Below, piece by piece: positions 25,705 through 34,078 of a DNA stretch of 64,000 nt. A program made the translations under genes and the position numbers. Source of the DNA: Clostridiales bacterium. GTDB taxonomy: Bacteria > Bacillota > Clostridia > Christensenellales > Aristaeellaceae. The notes under the pieces are model-generated. The model was not told the DNA's origin, ran no database searches, and saw only the letters and a program-made list of their open reading frames with translations. The stretch covers positions 1 to 64,000 of the forward strand of contig SVHA01000005.1 in assembly GCA_015056085.1 (NCBI GenBank), given 5' to 3'. Positions within the stretch are counted from its first letter, which is position 1. Every line of letters starts with the position of its first letter.

Positions 25705-25775
25705 TGAAAAGACAGGGGAAGGACAGAAAGGGTCGCTGATGCGGACAGCCCACCGGGCTGCCGCTCCTCTCCGCG

Positions 25776-25798
25776 CCCCATCGATGTGACGATGTGCT
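25776..25798. repeat. Partial copy of the tRNA-Val anticodon arm
   Basis: These 23 bases match the anticodon-arm segment at 25869-25892 except for one missing base. No other part of the tRNA is repeated. Confidence 0.7.
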
Positions 25799-25805
25799 GC
25801 CGGAT

Positions 25806-25838
25806 AAAGAAAAAATCCCAGCCTTATGACTGAGATTT
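25806..25838 (-). terminator. Terminator of tRNA-Val
   Basis: On the minus strand ATCTCAG and CTGGGAT form a stem, followed by TTTTTTCTTT. Confidence 0.75.
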
Positions 25839-25841
25839 GCG

Positions 25842-25914
25842 TGGTCGCAACAGGACTCGAACCTGTGACCCCATCGATGTGAACGATGTGCTCTACCAAC
25901 TGAGCCATGCGACC
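25842..25914 (-). tRNA. tRNA-Val (anticodon CAC)
   Basis: The minus strand gives a full 73-nt cloverleaf. Acceptor GGUCGCA pairs with UGCGACC, the D arm is GCUCAGUUGGUAGAGC, the anticodon stem CAUCG/CGAUG encloses UUCACAU with anticodon CAC, and the T arm has AGGUUCGAGUCCU. CCA is not encoded. Confidence 0.95.
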
Positions 25915-25949
25915 ATGTGCGGTTTCGCCTTTGTCTGGCGACAAAATGT

Positions 25950-25978
25950 ATGATAGCAGATTTCCCTGCTGTTGTCAA
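25950..25978 (-). promoter_or_regulatory. Promoter of tRNA-Val
   Basis: TTGACA, 17-base spacer, TATCAT on the minus strand; the spacer shares AGCAGGGAAA-like bases with other tRNA promoters only loosely. Confidence 0.85.
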
Positions 25979-26016
25979 GGGTTTTTGAAAAAACTTTTGT
26001 CTTTTCTTCTTCTGAC

Positions 26017-26045
26017 TTGAATGCCCCGCCGGGACATGATACAAT
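26017..26045 (+). promoter_or_regulatory. Promoter of the ABC exporter gene
   Basis: TTGAAT, 17-base spacer, TACAAT. Confidence 0.65.
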
Positions 26046-26132
26046 AAACGGGATTCCACCTGAAACGGGAAAAGGCTTTCCCGGTTTTGACTTTTATCCT
26101 ATTTATACCCATGAGAAACAGGAGAGACCGCC

Positions 26133-27902
26133 ATGCAGCAATCCAATCAGAGAACCATGAAGACGTCCACCCTCATCAGGCGTTTTCTGCCCTATTTTTC
26201 AAGGCACAAGAAGACCATCCTGTTTGACCTGCTCTGCGCCTCCCTGACCACGGTGTGCGAGCTGGTGCTGCCGCTGATTGTCCGCAACATCACAGACCTT
26301 GCCACCACCGACATCGCCGCCCTGACGGTGGAGTTTGCCCTGACCATGGGCGGGGTGTATCTGCTCTTGCGGGTGGTGGACGCCGCCGCCAACTATTATA
26401 TGCAGTCGGTGGGCCACATCATGGGCAGCAAGCTGGAAACGGATATGCGCCGCGACCTGTTCCACCATCTGCAGGAGCATTCCTTCGGATTCTACAGCAA
26501 CACCAAGGTGGGTCAACTGATGGCCCGCATCACCTCTGACTTGTTCGAGGTGACGGAATTCGCCCATCATTGCCCGGAAGAATTCCTCATTGCGGGCGTG
26601 AAGATCATCGTGTCCTTCGTGGTGCTGTGCGGCATGAACATCCCCATGACGCTGCTGATGTTTGCCGTGCTGCCTTTCATGCTGTATTTCGCCGGAAAAT
26701 TCAACCGCCGGATGCGCCGGGTATTCAAGGAGCGCAACGCCCAGGTGGGTGAAATCAACTCCCAGGTGGAGGACAGTTTGCTGGGGATCCGGGTGGTGAA
26801 GTCCTTCGCCAATGAGGGCATCGAGGAAGAGAAGTTCGCTCAGGGCAATGCCCAGTTCCTCAACCTGAAGGCGGAATCCTATCGGGTCATGGCGGCCTTC
26901 GGCACTTCCACCCGCATTTTTGACGGCTTGATGTACATTATCATTGTGGTGGCGGGCTCGCTGTTTATCAAGTCCGGCGATCTGACGGCTGCGGAATTTA
27001 CCGCCTATCTGCTGTATGCCAACGTGCTACTCAACGCCATCCGCCGCATTGTGGAATTCACCGAGCAGTTCCAGCGGGGCATGACGGGCATCGAGCGCTT
27101 CTGCGAAGTGATGGACTCCGTGCCGGAAATCAAGGACGCCCCCGACGCCGTTGAGCTGAAAGATGTCCGGGGCGCTGTCACCTTCGACGATGTGTCCTTC
27201 CATTATGCGGATGACGCCGCCCAGGTGCTCAGCCACCTGTCGCTGGAAGTGAAGCCGGGCCAGTCCATTGCGCTGGTGGGCCCCTCCGGCTCCGGCAAGA
27301 CCACCCTGTGCAACCTCATCCCCCGCTTCTATGACGTGTCCGGCGGCCGCATCCTCATTGACGGTCAGGATGTGCGAAGCCTGACCCAGGCCTCCCTGCG
27401 CAGGGCGGTGGGCGTGGTGCAGCAGGATGTGTACCTGTTCTCCGGCACTGTGGCGGAAAACATCCTCTACGGCAAGCCGGACGCCACCCGGGAAGAGGTG
27501 GAGGAAGCCGCCCGCCTGGCTGGCGCCCATGAGTTTATCTCCGCCCTGCCCGATGGATACGACACCTATGTGGGCGAAAGAGGCGTGCGCCTGTCCGGCG
27601 GACAGAAGCAGCGCATCTCCATTGCCCGTGTGTTCCTGAAGAATCCGCCCATTCTGATTCTGGACGAGGCCACCTCTGCCCTGGACAACGAAAGCGAGCA
27701 TCTGGTGCAGCAGAGCCTGGAAAAACTGGCGCAAGGCCGCACCGTGTTCACCATCGCCCATCGCCTGACCACCATTCAGGGCGCAGACACCATCTGGGTG
27801 CTGACGGACAAGGGCGTGGAGGAAATGGGCGATCACCACACGCTGCTGAAAAAGGGCGGCATTTATGCCGGCCTGTACGCCATGTACACCAAGGAAGTGT
27901 AA
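26133..27902 (+). CDS. ABC exporter (fused permease and ATPase, MsbA/LmrA type)
   Basis: 589 residues. The first about 330 form a six-helix type IV ABC exporter domain; the rest is the ATPase with Walker A GPSGSGKTT (about 383-391), signature LSGGQKQR (about 487) and Walker B ILILDEATSALD, then the H-loop AHRLTT. As a half-transporter it must act as a homodimer or with a partner, but no second ABC half-gene is adjacent, so a homodimer is more likely. Lipid or drug export is usual for the family. ATG 26133 follows AGGAGA. Confidence 0.92.
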   Translation: MQQSNQRTMKTSTLIRRFLPYFSRHKKTILFDLLCASLTTVCELVLPLIVRNITDLATTDIAALTVEFALTMGGVYLLLRVVDAAANYYMQSVGHIMGSKLETDMRRDLFHHLQEHSFGFYSNTKVGQLMARITSDLFEVTEFAHHCPEEFLIAGVKIIVSFVVLCGMNIPMTLLMFAVLPFMLYFAGKFNRRMRRVFKERNAQVGEINSQVEDSLLGIRVVKSFANEGIEEEKFAQGNAQFLNLKAESYRVMAAFGTSTRIFDGLMYIIIVVAGSLFIKSGDLTAAEFTAYLLYANVLLNAIRRIVEFTEQFQRGMTGIERFCEVMDSVPEIKDAPDAVELKDVRGAVTFDDVSFHYADDAAQVLSHLSLEVKPGQSIALVGPSGSGKTTLCNLIPRFYDVSGGRILIDGQDVRSLTQASLRRAVGVVQQDVYLFSGTVAENILYGKPDATREEVEEAARLAGAHEFISALPDGYDTYVGERGVRLSGGQKQRISIARVFLKNPPILILDEATSALDNESEHLVQQSLEKLAQGRTVFTIAHRLTTIQGADTIWVLTDKGVEEMGDHHTLLKKGGIYAGLYAMYTKEV

Positions 27903-27959
27903 GGCAACATTGTTGCATTTTTGTCATCATTGTAAAATGTTGAAAAAGGAGGCATTTGG

Positions 27960-29414
27960 ATGCTTCTGACCCACGCTGCGGGGGATGATTTTCCTCAGCT
28001 GTGCCGTTTATATCAGCAAGTCAGCCAGAAAATGCGGGAGGAAGGCTGCCATCAGTGGCTCTGGGGGAATTATCCCAATGAGGGTCTGGTGCGCCACGAC
28101 CTGGACCGTCAGGTGCTGTATGTGGTGCGCCGGGAGGAAGAAATCCTGTGCGCTGTGGCGGTGGATACGGAGTTTGAAGACGCCTATGCCGGGGTGAACT
28201 GGCTCTATGGCGTCAGGCCCGGAACATTTCACCGGCTGGCGATTTCTCCGGACGCTCAGGGTCAGGGGCTGGGGCGGCGCGTGGTGACGGAAGTGATCGA
28301 CCTGTTGCGGGAGATGGGCTGCGACAGCCTGCGCTGCGACACCTTCATTGATAATCCCCGGGCGCTGCACCTGTATCAGTCCATGGGCATGCGCCGGAGC
28401 GGCGAGGTGTATTATCCCGGCGAAGGCGACGGCAAGGCCTATCCCACGCTGGAAATGCCCCTCACGGCGGATTGCCCCCTGCTGCCCCTGCGGATGCATC
28501 CTGCCTGGCGCTGCGGGGCGCTCACGCCCTGGGGCGGCACGGTGCTGAAGGAAATGTACGGCAAGGATTTCCCGGAGGTTCCCGCCGGGGAAAGCCTGGA
28601 AGTGAGTTGCATTCCCGGCCTTTCATCCACCGATGACACGGGCGTGCCCCTGAATGAACTGGTGGCGTCCTGCGGTGCTGATTTTGCGGGAAAATACGCC
28701 GGAAAGCCCTTTCCGCTGCTGCTCAAGCTGATCGACGCTGCCCAGAGCCTGTCGGTGCAGGTGCATCCTGACGATGGGTATGCTTATCAGCAGGAAGACG
28801 GCAAGCAGGGCAAAACGGAGGCGTGGCTGATTCTCGATGCGCCGGAGGGCGCGGAATTGGTGTACGGCCTTGTGCCCGGCGTGACGAAGCAGCAGCTGGA
28901 AGACGCCTGCCATCAGGGCGCTGCGGTGGAAAAACTGCTGCGCCGGGTGAAAGTGCGGGCGGGGGATGTGTGCTATATCCCCGCCGGGTGCGTCCATGCC
29001 ATTGGCCCGGGCATCACCCTGTATGAGATCCAGCAGTCCTCGGATGTGACCTATCGGTTCTATGATTGGGACCGGGTGGATGTAGCGGGCAACCGCCGGG
29101 AACTGCACCTGGACAAGGCGCTGGATGTATCAGATCTGACCTTTGCGGCACGGCCCATCGCAGCACCGGATGCGCCCTGCGCCCGGGTGCTGGAAACGCC
29201 GTTCTTCACGCTGGATGTATTGGCAGGCCCTGAAAGGGTGCAGTTGCCCCCGGTGAAGGATTTTGCGCTGCTGACGGTGCTCTCCGGGGAGGGCGTGCTT
29301 TCCTGGCAGGGCGGCAGTCTGACGCTGCCCATGGGCGCCACGGTGTATCTCCCGGCGAAGTGCCCGGAGGTGTGGCTGTCTGGGCATGGACAAGCGGCGG
29401 TGGCGAGGCCATGA
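27960..29414 (+). CDS. Fusion of GNAT acetyltransferase and class I mannose-6-phosphate isomerase
   Basis: 484 residues with two domains. Residues about 1-165 are a GNAT acetyltransferase with the acetyl-CoA loop ISPDAQGQGLGRRVV and CDTFIDNPRALHLYQSMG. Residues about 178-484 are a type I phosphomannose isomerase (mannose-6-P to fructose-6-P) with zinc-site motifs SVQVHPDD (about 266), KTEAW (about 285) and GCVHAIG (about 345). The frame is continuous across the junction with no stop and no internal ribosome site that I can see, so it is one polypeptide. AAGGAGG precedes ATG 27960. It ends with TGA at hairpin-array copy 4. Confidence 0.85.
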   Translation: MLLTHAAGDDFPQLCRLYQQVSQKMREEGCHQWLWGNYPNEGLVRHDLDRQVLYVVRREEEILCAVAVDTEFEDAYAGVNWLYGVRPGTFHRLAISPDAQGQGLGRRVVTEVIDLLREMGCDSLRCDTFIDNPRALHLYQSMGMRRSGEVYYPGEGDGKAYPTLEMPLTADCPLLPLRMHPAWRCGALTPWGGTVLKEMYGKDFPEVPAGESLEVSCIPGLSSTDDTGVPLNELVASCGADFAGKYAGKPFPLLLKLIDAAQSLSVQVHPDDGYAYQQEDGKQGKTEAWLILDAPEGAELVYGLVPGVTKQQLEDACHQGAAVEKLLRRVKVRAGDVCYIPAGCVHAIGPGITLYEIQQSSDVTYRFYDWDRVDVAGNRRELHLDKALDVSDLTFAARPIAAPDAPCARVLETPFFTLDVLAGPERVQLPPVKDFALLTVLSGEGVLSWQGGSLTLPMGATVYLPAKCPEVWLSGHGQAAVARP

Positions 29415-29703
29415 CCAGAGGGACATACCCTTTGGAATCCCACCAGGGGCGCTGTCCCTGGACCCCTTGTGCGGGGCGTTGCCCCGCACCCTGATCGGGA
29501 GCGCTGCCCCCGATACCCCCGCAAGGGCCAAATAAAACTACTTGCATCCGAAGGTTTCCAAAGGAAACGAACTGCCCAGTGGGCAGTCGCCGAAGGCGAG
29601 TTTCCGGAGCGAAGCGGAGGCGGACGATCGGAAAGCCCTTTGGTCGCCCGTGAGGGCGAAACCTTACCTTGCACAAAAGACTTCTTTGTAGAGAAGAATG
29701 CAA

Positions 29704-30093
29704 TGGTACAAAGAAAAGCCCCCTCCGGGAGGGGGCTCCGCCGTAAGGTGGTGGGGGAGCCTGCGCTGCAGCGGGCATGATTTCTTGCAAGGGGTAGTGC
29801 TTGATAGGCGTTCTTTCTCAGGCCTGAGAAAGAACCAAAGAGGGCCAGAGGGGGTGTCTCAATTCATCCCACCCGGAGACACCCCCCTCTGGACTCCCCC
29901 CTTTCCCCCGGTCTTGTGTGGGTTATTGGGTTGACTGCCCCACAAACGCCTCGCGGGGGCGGCCCGTTTCGGAGTTGCTCCGATGGAGTCCGTGTGCGGC
30001 GACGGAGCGCCGCACGCCGGAACTGTTGTGCCGGAGCGGGTGCGAAGCGTGTTTCGGTTTGCTGCCGGAGCAAAGTCAACTCACAAGGATGCA
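29704..30093. repeat. Central block of the hairpin-array element (in copy 4), 390 bp
   Basis: Same architecture and orientation as the other blocks. The 24-bp palindrome at 29811-29834 is identical; the long inverted repeat has one extra C compared with the other copies. Confidence 0.85.
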
Positions 30094-30199
30094 GCCCGAA
30101 GGTTTCCAAAGGGCGATCGGAAAGCCCTTTGGTCGCCCGTGAGGGCGAAACCTCACCTCGCATAAAAGAATAGTCTGAAAGGAAAAACCCACATACAAA

Positions 30200-30230
30200 C
30201 AATCCCCCAAGCCCGTCAGGGCTTGGGGTG
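30200..30230 (-). terminator. Terminator hairpin of element copy 4, right side
   Basis: On the minus strand CCCCAAGCCCTGACGGGCTTGG region forms the stem and is followed by GATTGTTTGT. No minus-strand gene precedes it. Confidence 0.6.
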
Positions 30231-30380
30231 AAGGGTCAAGGGTCGAAGACCCTTGCGGGGTGCAGGGGCGGCGCCCCTGCCGGGGTGTGGGGCAGAGCCC
30301 CACAAGCAGGAGTCCAGAGGGCGCAGCCCTCTGGCGGGGTGCAGGGACGGAGTCCCTGCAAACAGAAAGAAGGTGAGAAC

Positions 30381-31577
30381 GTGCGTAAGAGGTTGCCTCA
30401 TCTGTCGTATGTGGTGGCGCCGCTGACAGTGCTGCTGGCGCTTCTGGCGGTGGCAGCCTTCACCGGCGAGTGGCCCACAGCAACCCATGGCTACAATTCC
30501 TATGTGCTGCAGGCACAGGCGTGGCTGGATGGGCGGCTGGATCTGGGGCTGGACTATCCCTGGCTGGAACTGGCGATTTATGAAGGCAAGTACTTTGTCA
30601 GCTTTCCGCCCTTTCCTTCCTATGTAATGCTGCCCTTTGTGGCCTTGAATGGCATTTTCATCTCCGATGGCTTCATCGCCTGGGCGGTGACGCTGCTGGG
30701 CGCCGTCTATGCCACGGCGCTGTATCGCCACTATCGCCGGGATGACAAGGGCGTGTTCTGGGTGACATTCCTGTATCTGGGCACGGGCGCCATCTTCATC
30801 AGCCTGAACGCCTGGGTGTGGTTCATCGCCCAGTCGATGTGCTTCACCCTGTCGCTGATGGCCATCACCCATGCAGCAAAGGGCCATGGCGGCATGGCGC
30901 TGACCTGCTGGGCGTGTGCGGTGGGCTGCAGACCCATGGCGGCTGTGTATCTGCCGGTACTGGTGATGCTGCTGTACCAGGCGCACCGCCCGACATCTGT
31001 GCTGAAGTGGGTGAAAAGGCGCTGGTACTGGGCGATTGGCCCCTGCCTGCTGGCGGCGTCCTATATGTGGCTGAACTGGGCCAGGTTCGGCAACGTCCTG
31101 GAGTTCGGGCACAACTACCTGCCGGAGTTCGTTCAGGCGGAAAACGGCCAGTTTTCCCTGGCATACCTGACGAAAAACCTGAATCTGCTGCTGCGGATGC
31201 CTGTCTTCACCAACGGTGAAAGCCCGCTTATCTTTGAAAAGTTCGATACCATGGCCTTCTGGCTGATCAACCCCATGTTCATCAGCATCTTCATCGCCTG
31301 GGTGATGGCGCTGACGAAGAAGGGCAAGCGGGGCGAAGCCATCCTGCTGATGGCGCTGGCCCTTTGCCATGTGTTCATCATCTGCTGCCACAAAACGCTG
31401 GGCGCGTGGCAGTTCGGCAACCGGTATCTGGTGGATCTGATGCCCTGGCTGTTCCTGGGGCTGATGAAATGGATGCCGGAGAAGTCCCGCCTGACGCTGA
31501 TCAGTCAGCCGCTGATGATCTGGGGCGTGCTGATCAACCTGATGGGCACGGTAGCGGTCTATAATCGATGGATCTAA
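30381..31577 (+). CDS. Polytopic membrane protein, GT-C glycosyltransferase-like
   Basis: 398 residues with about ten hydrophobic segments. The first extracytoplasmic loop contains a long region after helix 1 (TATHGYNSYVLQAQAWLDG, then GKYFVSFPPFPSYVMLP), similar in layout to GT-C or mannosyltransferase-type proteins with an acidic catalytic loop, but I see no clear family signature. A GTG start at 30381 follows AAGGTGAG; upstream in-frame sequence lies inside the hairpin array and is not credible as protein. It ends before a strong terminator. Function unknown. Confidence 0.65.
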   Translation: MRKRLPHLSYVVAPLTVLLALLAVAAFTGEWPTATHGYNSYVLQAQAWLDGRLDLGLDYPWLELAIYEGKYFVSFPPFPSYVMLPFVALNGIFISDGFIAWAVTLLGAVYATALYRHYRRDDKGVFWVTFLYLGTGAIFISLNAWVWFIAQSMCFTLSLMAITHAAKGHGGMALTCWACAVGCRPMAAVYLPVLVMLLYQAHRPTSVLKWVKRRWYWAIGPCLLAASYMWLNWARFGNVLEFGHNYLPEFVQAENGQFSLAYLTKNLNLLLRMPVFTNGESPLIFEKFDTMAFWLINPMFISIFIAWVMALTKKGKRGEAILLMALALCHVFIICCHKTLGAWQFGNRYLVDLMPWLFLGLMKWMPEKSRLTLISQPLMIWGVLINLMGTVAVYNRWI

Positions 31578-31584
31578 CGAATTT

Positions 31585-31619
31585 CGGCAAAGTGCGATTG
31601 GCACTTTGCCGCTTTTTTC
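31585..31619 (+). terminator. Terminator before recA
   Basis: CGGCAAAGTGC and GCACTTTGCCG with a short loop, then CTTTTTTC. Confidence 0.9.
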
Positions 31620-31644
31620 TTGCCGGTTTTTTTGCGTGTTCCCC

Positions 31645-31673
31645 TTGCAAACTTGTGTTCGCTGTGATACGAT
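31645..31673 (+). promoter_or_regulatory. recA promoter overlapping a LexA box
   Basis: TTGCAA, 17-base spacer, TACGAT. The 14-base CAAACTTGTGTTCG at 31648-31661 differs at one base from the Bacillus-type LexA box CGAACnnnnGTTCG and spans the -35 region. Confidence 0.75.
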
Positions 31674-31723
31674 GATACCAAGCACACAAAGGGTATTTTG
31701 TGATAAGGAAAGGATGTGTTCAC

Positions 31724-32860
31724 ATGGCGGCAAAGAAGGCTGCGAAGGCCGAAAAGAGCGTCCCTGCCGGCAATGTGCAGCAGGAAGAAAAACTTAAGGC
31801 GTTGGAGCACGCCCTGGCTGATCTGGACAAGCAGTTCGGCAAAGGCTCCGTGATGAAACTGGGTGAAACGGTCACCGGCCAGGCCATTCCCGTGATTCAG
31901 ACGGGCTGCCTGACGCTGGATGCAGCGCTGGGCGTGGGCGGCATTCCCCGTGGCCGCATTGTGGAGATTTATGGCCCTGAATCCTCCGGTAAGACCACCG
32001 TGGCGCTGCACATCGTCGCCGAGGCCCAGAAGGCCGGCGGCATTGCGGCTTTTGTGGACGCCGAGCACGCGCTGGACCCCGCCTACGCCAAGAAGCTGGG
32101 CGTGAACATCGAGGAACTCTACGTCGCCCAGCCGGACACCGGCGAGCAGGCGCTGGAGATCACCGAGGCACTGGTGCGTTCCGGCGCGCTGGACGTGGTG
32201 GTCATCGACTCCGTGGCGGCACTGGTGCCCAAGGCGGAAATCGACGGCGAAATGGGCGATTCCTTCGTGGGTCTGCAGGCCCGACTGATGAGCCAGGCGC
32301 TGCGCAAACTGGCGGGCATCATCAACAAGACCGGCTGCGTGGCGGTGTTCATCAACCAGCTGCGTGAAAAGGTGGGCGTCATGTACGGCAACCCCGAAAC
32401 CACCCCCGGCGGCCGTGCGCTGAAGTTCTATGCCTCCGTGCGCCTGGATGTGCGCCGCGGCGAGCAGCTCAAGAACGGTAGCGAAGTGGTGGGCAACCAC
32501 ACCAAGGTCAAGGTGGTCAAGAACAAGGTGGCTCCGCCCTTCCGTGTGGCTGAGTTTGACATCGTCTACGGCGAAGGCATCAGCAAGGAAGGCACTCTGC
32601 TGGACATGGCCGTGGAGCGCGGCATCATCCACAAGAGCGGCGCCTGGTTCTCCTATCAGGATCAGCGCATCGGCCAGGGCAGGGAGAATACCCGCCTGTA
32701 CCTGCGGGAGCATCCTGAGGTGACCGACGAGATCGACGCCATCCTCCGCAAGGAGATCTTTGCTGCGCCGGCGGCATTGGGCGGAGAAAATCCCGCTGAA
32801 ATGCCCGAGGAAGAGGACGATCTGGCCCTGCTGGAAGAAGAACTGGGCCTGGACGAATAA
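31724..32860 (+). CDS. recA: Recombinase RecA
   Basis: 378 residues. RecA forms filaments on single-stranded DNA, catalyses strand exchange and triggers LexA self-cleavage. Walker A is GPESSGKTT (from about residue 84), with [12 protein letters not shown] near the start, the L1/L2 loops ([14 protein letters not shown] and [15 protein letters not shown]) and an acidic C-terminal tail ([17 protein letters not shown]). Residues 1-25 are Lys/Ala-rich, longer than in E. coli. ATG 31724 follows AAAGGATG. The promoter carries a LexA site, so SOS control is expected. Confidence 0.98.
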   Translation: MAAKKAAKAEKSVPAGNVQQEEKLKALEHALADLDKQFGKGSVMKLGETVTGQAIPVIQTGCLTLDAALGVGGIPRGRIVEIYGPESSGKTTVALHIVAEAQKAGGIAAFVDAEHALDPAYAKKLGVNIEELYVAQPDTGEQALEITEALVRSGALDVVVIDSVAALVPKAEIDGEMGDSFVGLQARLMSQALRKLAGIINKTGCVAVFINQLREKVGVMYGNPETTPGGRALKFYASVRLDVRRGEQLKNGSEVVGNHTKVKVVKNKVAPPFRVAEFDIVYGEGISKEGTLLDMAVERGIIHKSGAWFSYQDQRIGQGRENTRLYLREHPEVTDEIDAILRKEIFAAPAALGGENPAEMPEEEDDLALLEEELGLDE

Positions 32861-32880
32861 ACCAAAATCCGCATAAAAAC

Positions 32881-32923
32881 AGCGCTGCTGCATGGGATTG
32901 CACCTGTGCAGCAGCGCTTTTTG
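32881..32923. terminator. Terminator shared by recA and the converging exported-protein operon
   Basis: AGCGCTGCTGCA and TGCAGCAGCGCT form a 12-bp stem, with TTTTTG on one side and GTTTTTATG on the other strand. Confidence 0.85.
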
Positions 32924-32930
32924 TGATTGA

Positions 32931-34055
32931 TTATTCTGCCGGCTCTTCCGGGGCGGCGTCTGCGCTCTCCTCGGTGATGGGCTCAAAGGGGATGTAGGTG
33001 TAACTGTTGAAACTTTCGTAGATATTGAAGTACCGGGGGTGTTCCCGCCAGCCGCCTTCGGTGCAGTCCTCTGCGTCGGTGATGATCTCGCAGTTGGGCA
33101 GCACGGCCTGCAGCTTGTCCACCTCTTCCTGGGTCAGGTTGGGGTTGAAGGAAATCTGCAGCCGCTCCAGATTGGGGCAGGAGTACAGGGGGGACAGGTC
33201 GGTGACGTCGTTGCAGCACAGATTCAGGTCCAGCAGCTTTTCGTGGTTGGCCAGCGGGGAAATATCGGTGATGTCCTGCATGAACAGCTCGATGTATTCC
33301 AGATCCGGCAATTGCGCCAGCGGGGACAGATCGGTGATGGGCCTGAGGGAGTCGATGACGATCAGGCGGCGCAGGTTGGGCCAGTTGAGCAGGAAGGACA
33401 GGTCGCTGACGTTGTTGTGGCCCACGTCGATGGCCAGCAGGTCAGGGCAGTGCTTCAGGCGCCGCATCAGCTTGTCAGCGGTGTAGCGGGGCTCCTGACG
33501 ACCCTTGGCGGTGGTGAAGGCAGTGGCGTCGGTGCGCAGGTCGATCACCCGGCCGTCGCAGACGTACCAGTGGTTCGTCCAGCTGAAGTCAATGTCCGGG
33601 AACTGCTCCAGCAAGCCTTCCATGGCCCCCAGGCTGAAGCGGAAGTTGAACATGATGACCTTTTCTACCTTGGGCAGGCAGTTCAGGCCGTTGCGGATGT
33701 CGCTGAGTTTGGTAGAGGACTTCACCAGCGAGTCCAGATCCAGCACGGTGGCGTCGCTGTCGATTTCCACGCCGCCGATTTTCACCATCCAGTGGAAATC
33801 CACTTCGGGGCACTTTTCCATCAGGCGCAGGCGCTGATCCTGGGTCAGGGATACACCCACCAATTCTACCCGGGTCACTTCCGGCTGGGCCTGCAGGTCT
33901 TTCACCATCTGATTGACCTGCTTGTCCTTGAGGCTCCTGAAGGAGGTCAGGTCCACCGTGCCGTCCTTGACGGGCTTGTCCAGCACATCCGCCATGGCGG
34001 GCAGGGCCAGGAGCACCATCAGCAGAGTGATCAGCAGAAAAACACATTTTTTCAT
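32931..34055 (-). CDS. Exported leucine-rich repeat protein
   Basis: 374 residues. A signal peptide (MKKCVFLLITLLMVLLALPAMA) precedes a region with repeats of the type L-x-x-L-x-x-C-P-x-L-x-x-L and DLSPL-L-x-x-L, as in internalin-like leucine-rich repeats (IDVGHNNVSDLSFLLNWPNL, PITDLSPLAQLPDLEYI). The C-terminal tail is acidic and has no anchor motif. A binding role at the cell surface is likely. AAAGGAG precedes the start. It is the last gene of the operon that starts at 36906. Confidence 0.75.
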   Translation of the reverse strand: MKKCVFLLITLLMVLLALPAMADVLDKPVKDGTVDLTSFRSLKDKQVNQMVKDLQAQPEVTRVELVGVSLTQDQRLRLMEKCPEVDFHWMVKIGGVEIDSDATVLDLDSLVKSSTKLSDIRNGLNCLPKVEKVIMFNFRFSLGAMEGLLEQFPDIDFSWTNHWYVCDGRVIDLRTDATAFTTAKGRQEPRYTADKLMRRLKHCPDLLAIDVGHNNVSDLSFLLNWPNLRRLIVIDSLRPITDLSPLAQLPDLEYIELFMQDITDISPLANHEKLLDLNLCCNDVTDLSPLYSCPNLERLQISFNPNLTQEEVDKLQAVLPNCEIITDAEDCTEGGWREHPRYFNIYESFNSYTYIPFEPITEESADAAPEEPAE

Positions 34056-34078
34056 GGGAAATGTGACTCCTTTCCGGG

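Larger units (their letters stand above)
29415..30360. repeat. GC-rich hairpin-array element, copy 4 (tandem-gene context)
   Basis: It follows the isomerase fusion and precedes a gene in the same direction, the only copy not between convergent genes. The left hairpin chain is short and degenerate (first hairpin imperfect) and lacks the usual terminator hairpin. A GCGATCGG module is interrupted by about 60 inserted bases (29565-29624). Then come a GCCC-GTGA-GGGC hairpin, the central block (29704-30093), a second module (about 30113), a reverse terminator (30200-30230) and a reverse hairpin chain ending about 20 bases before the GTG of the next gene. Confidence 0.85.
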
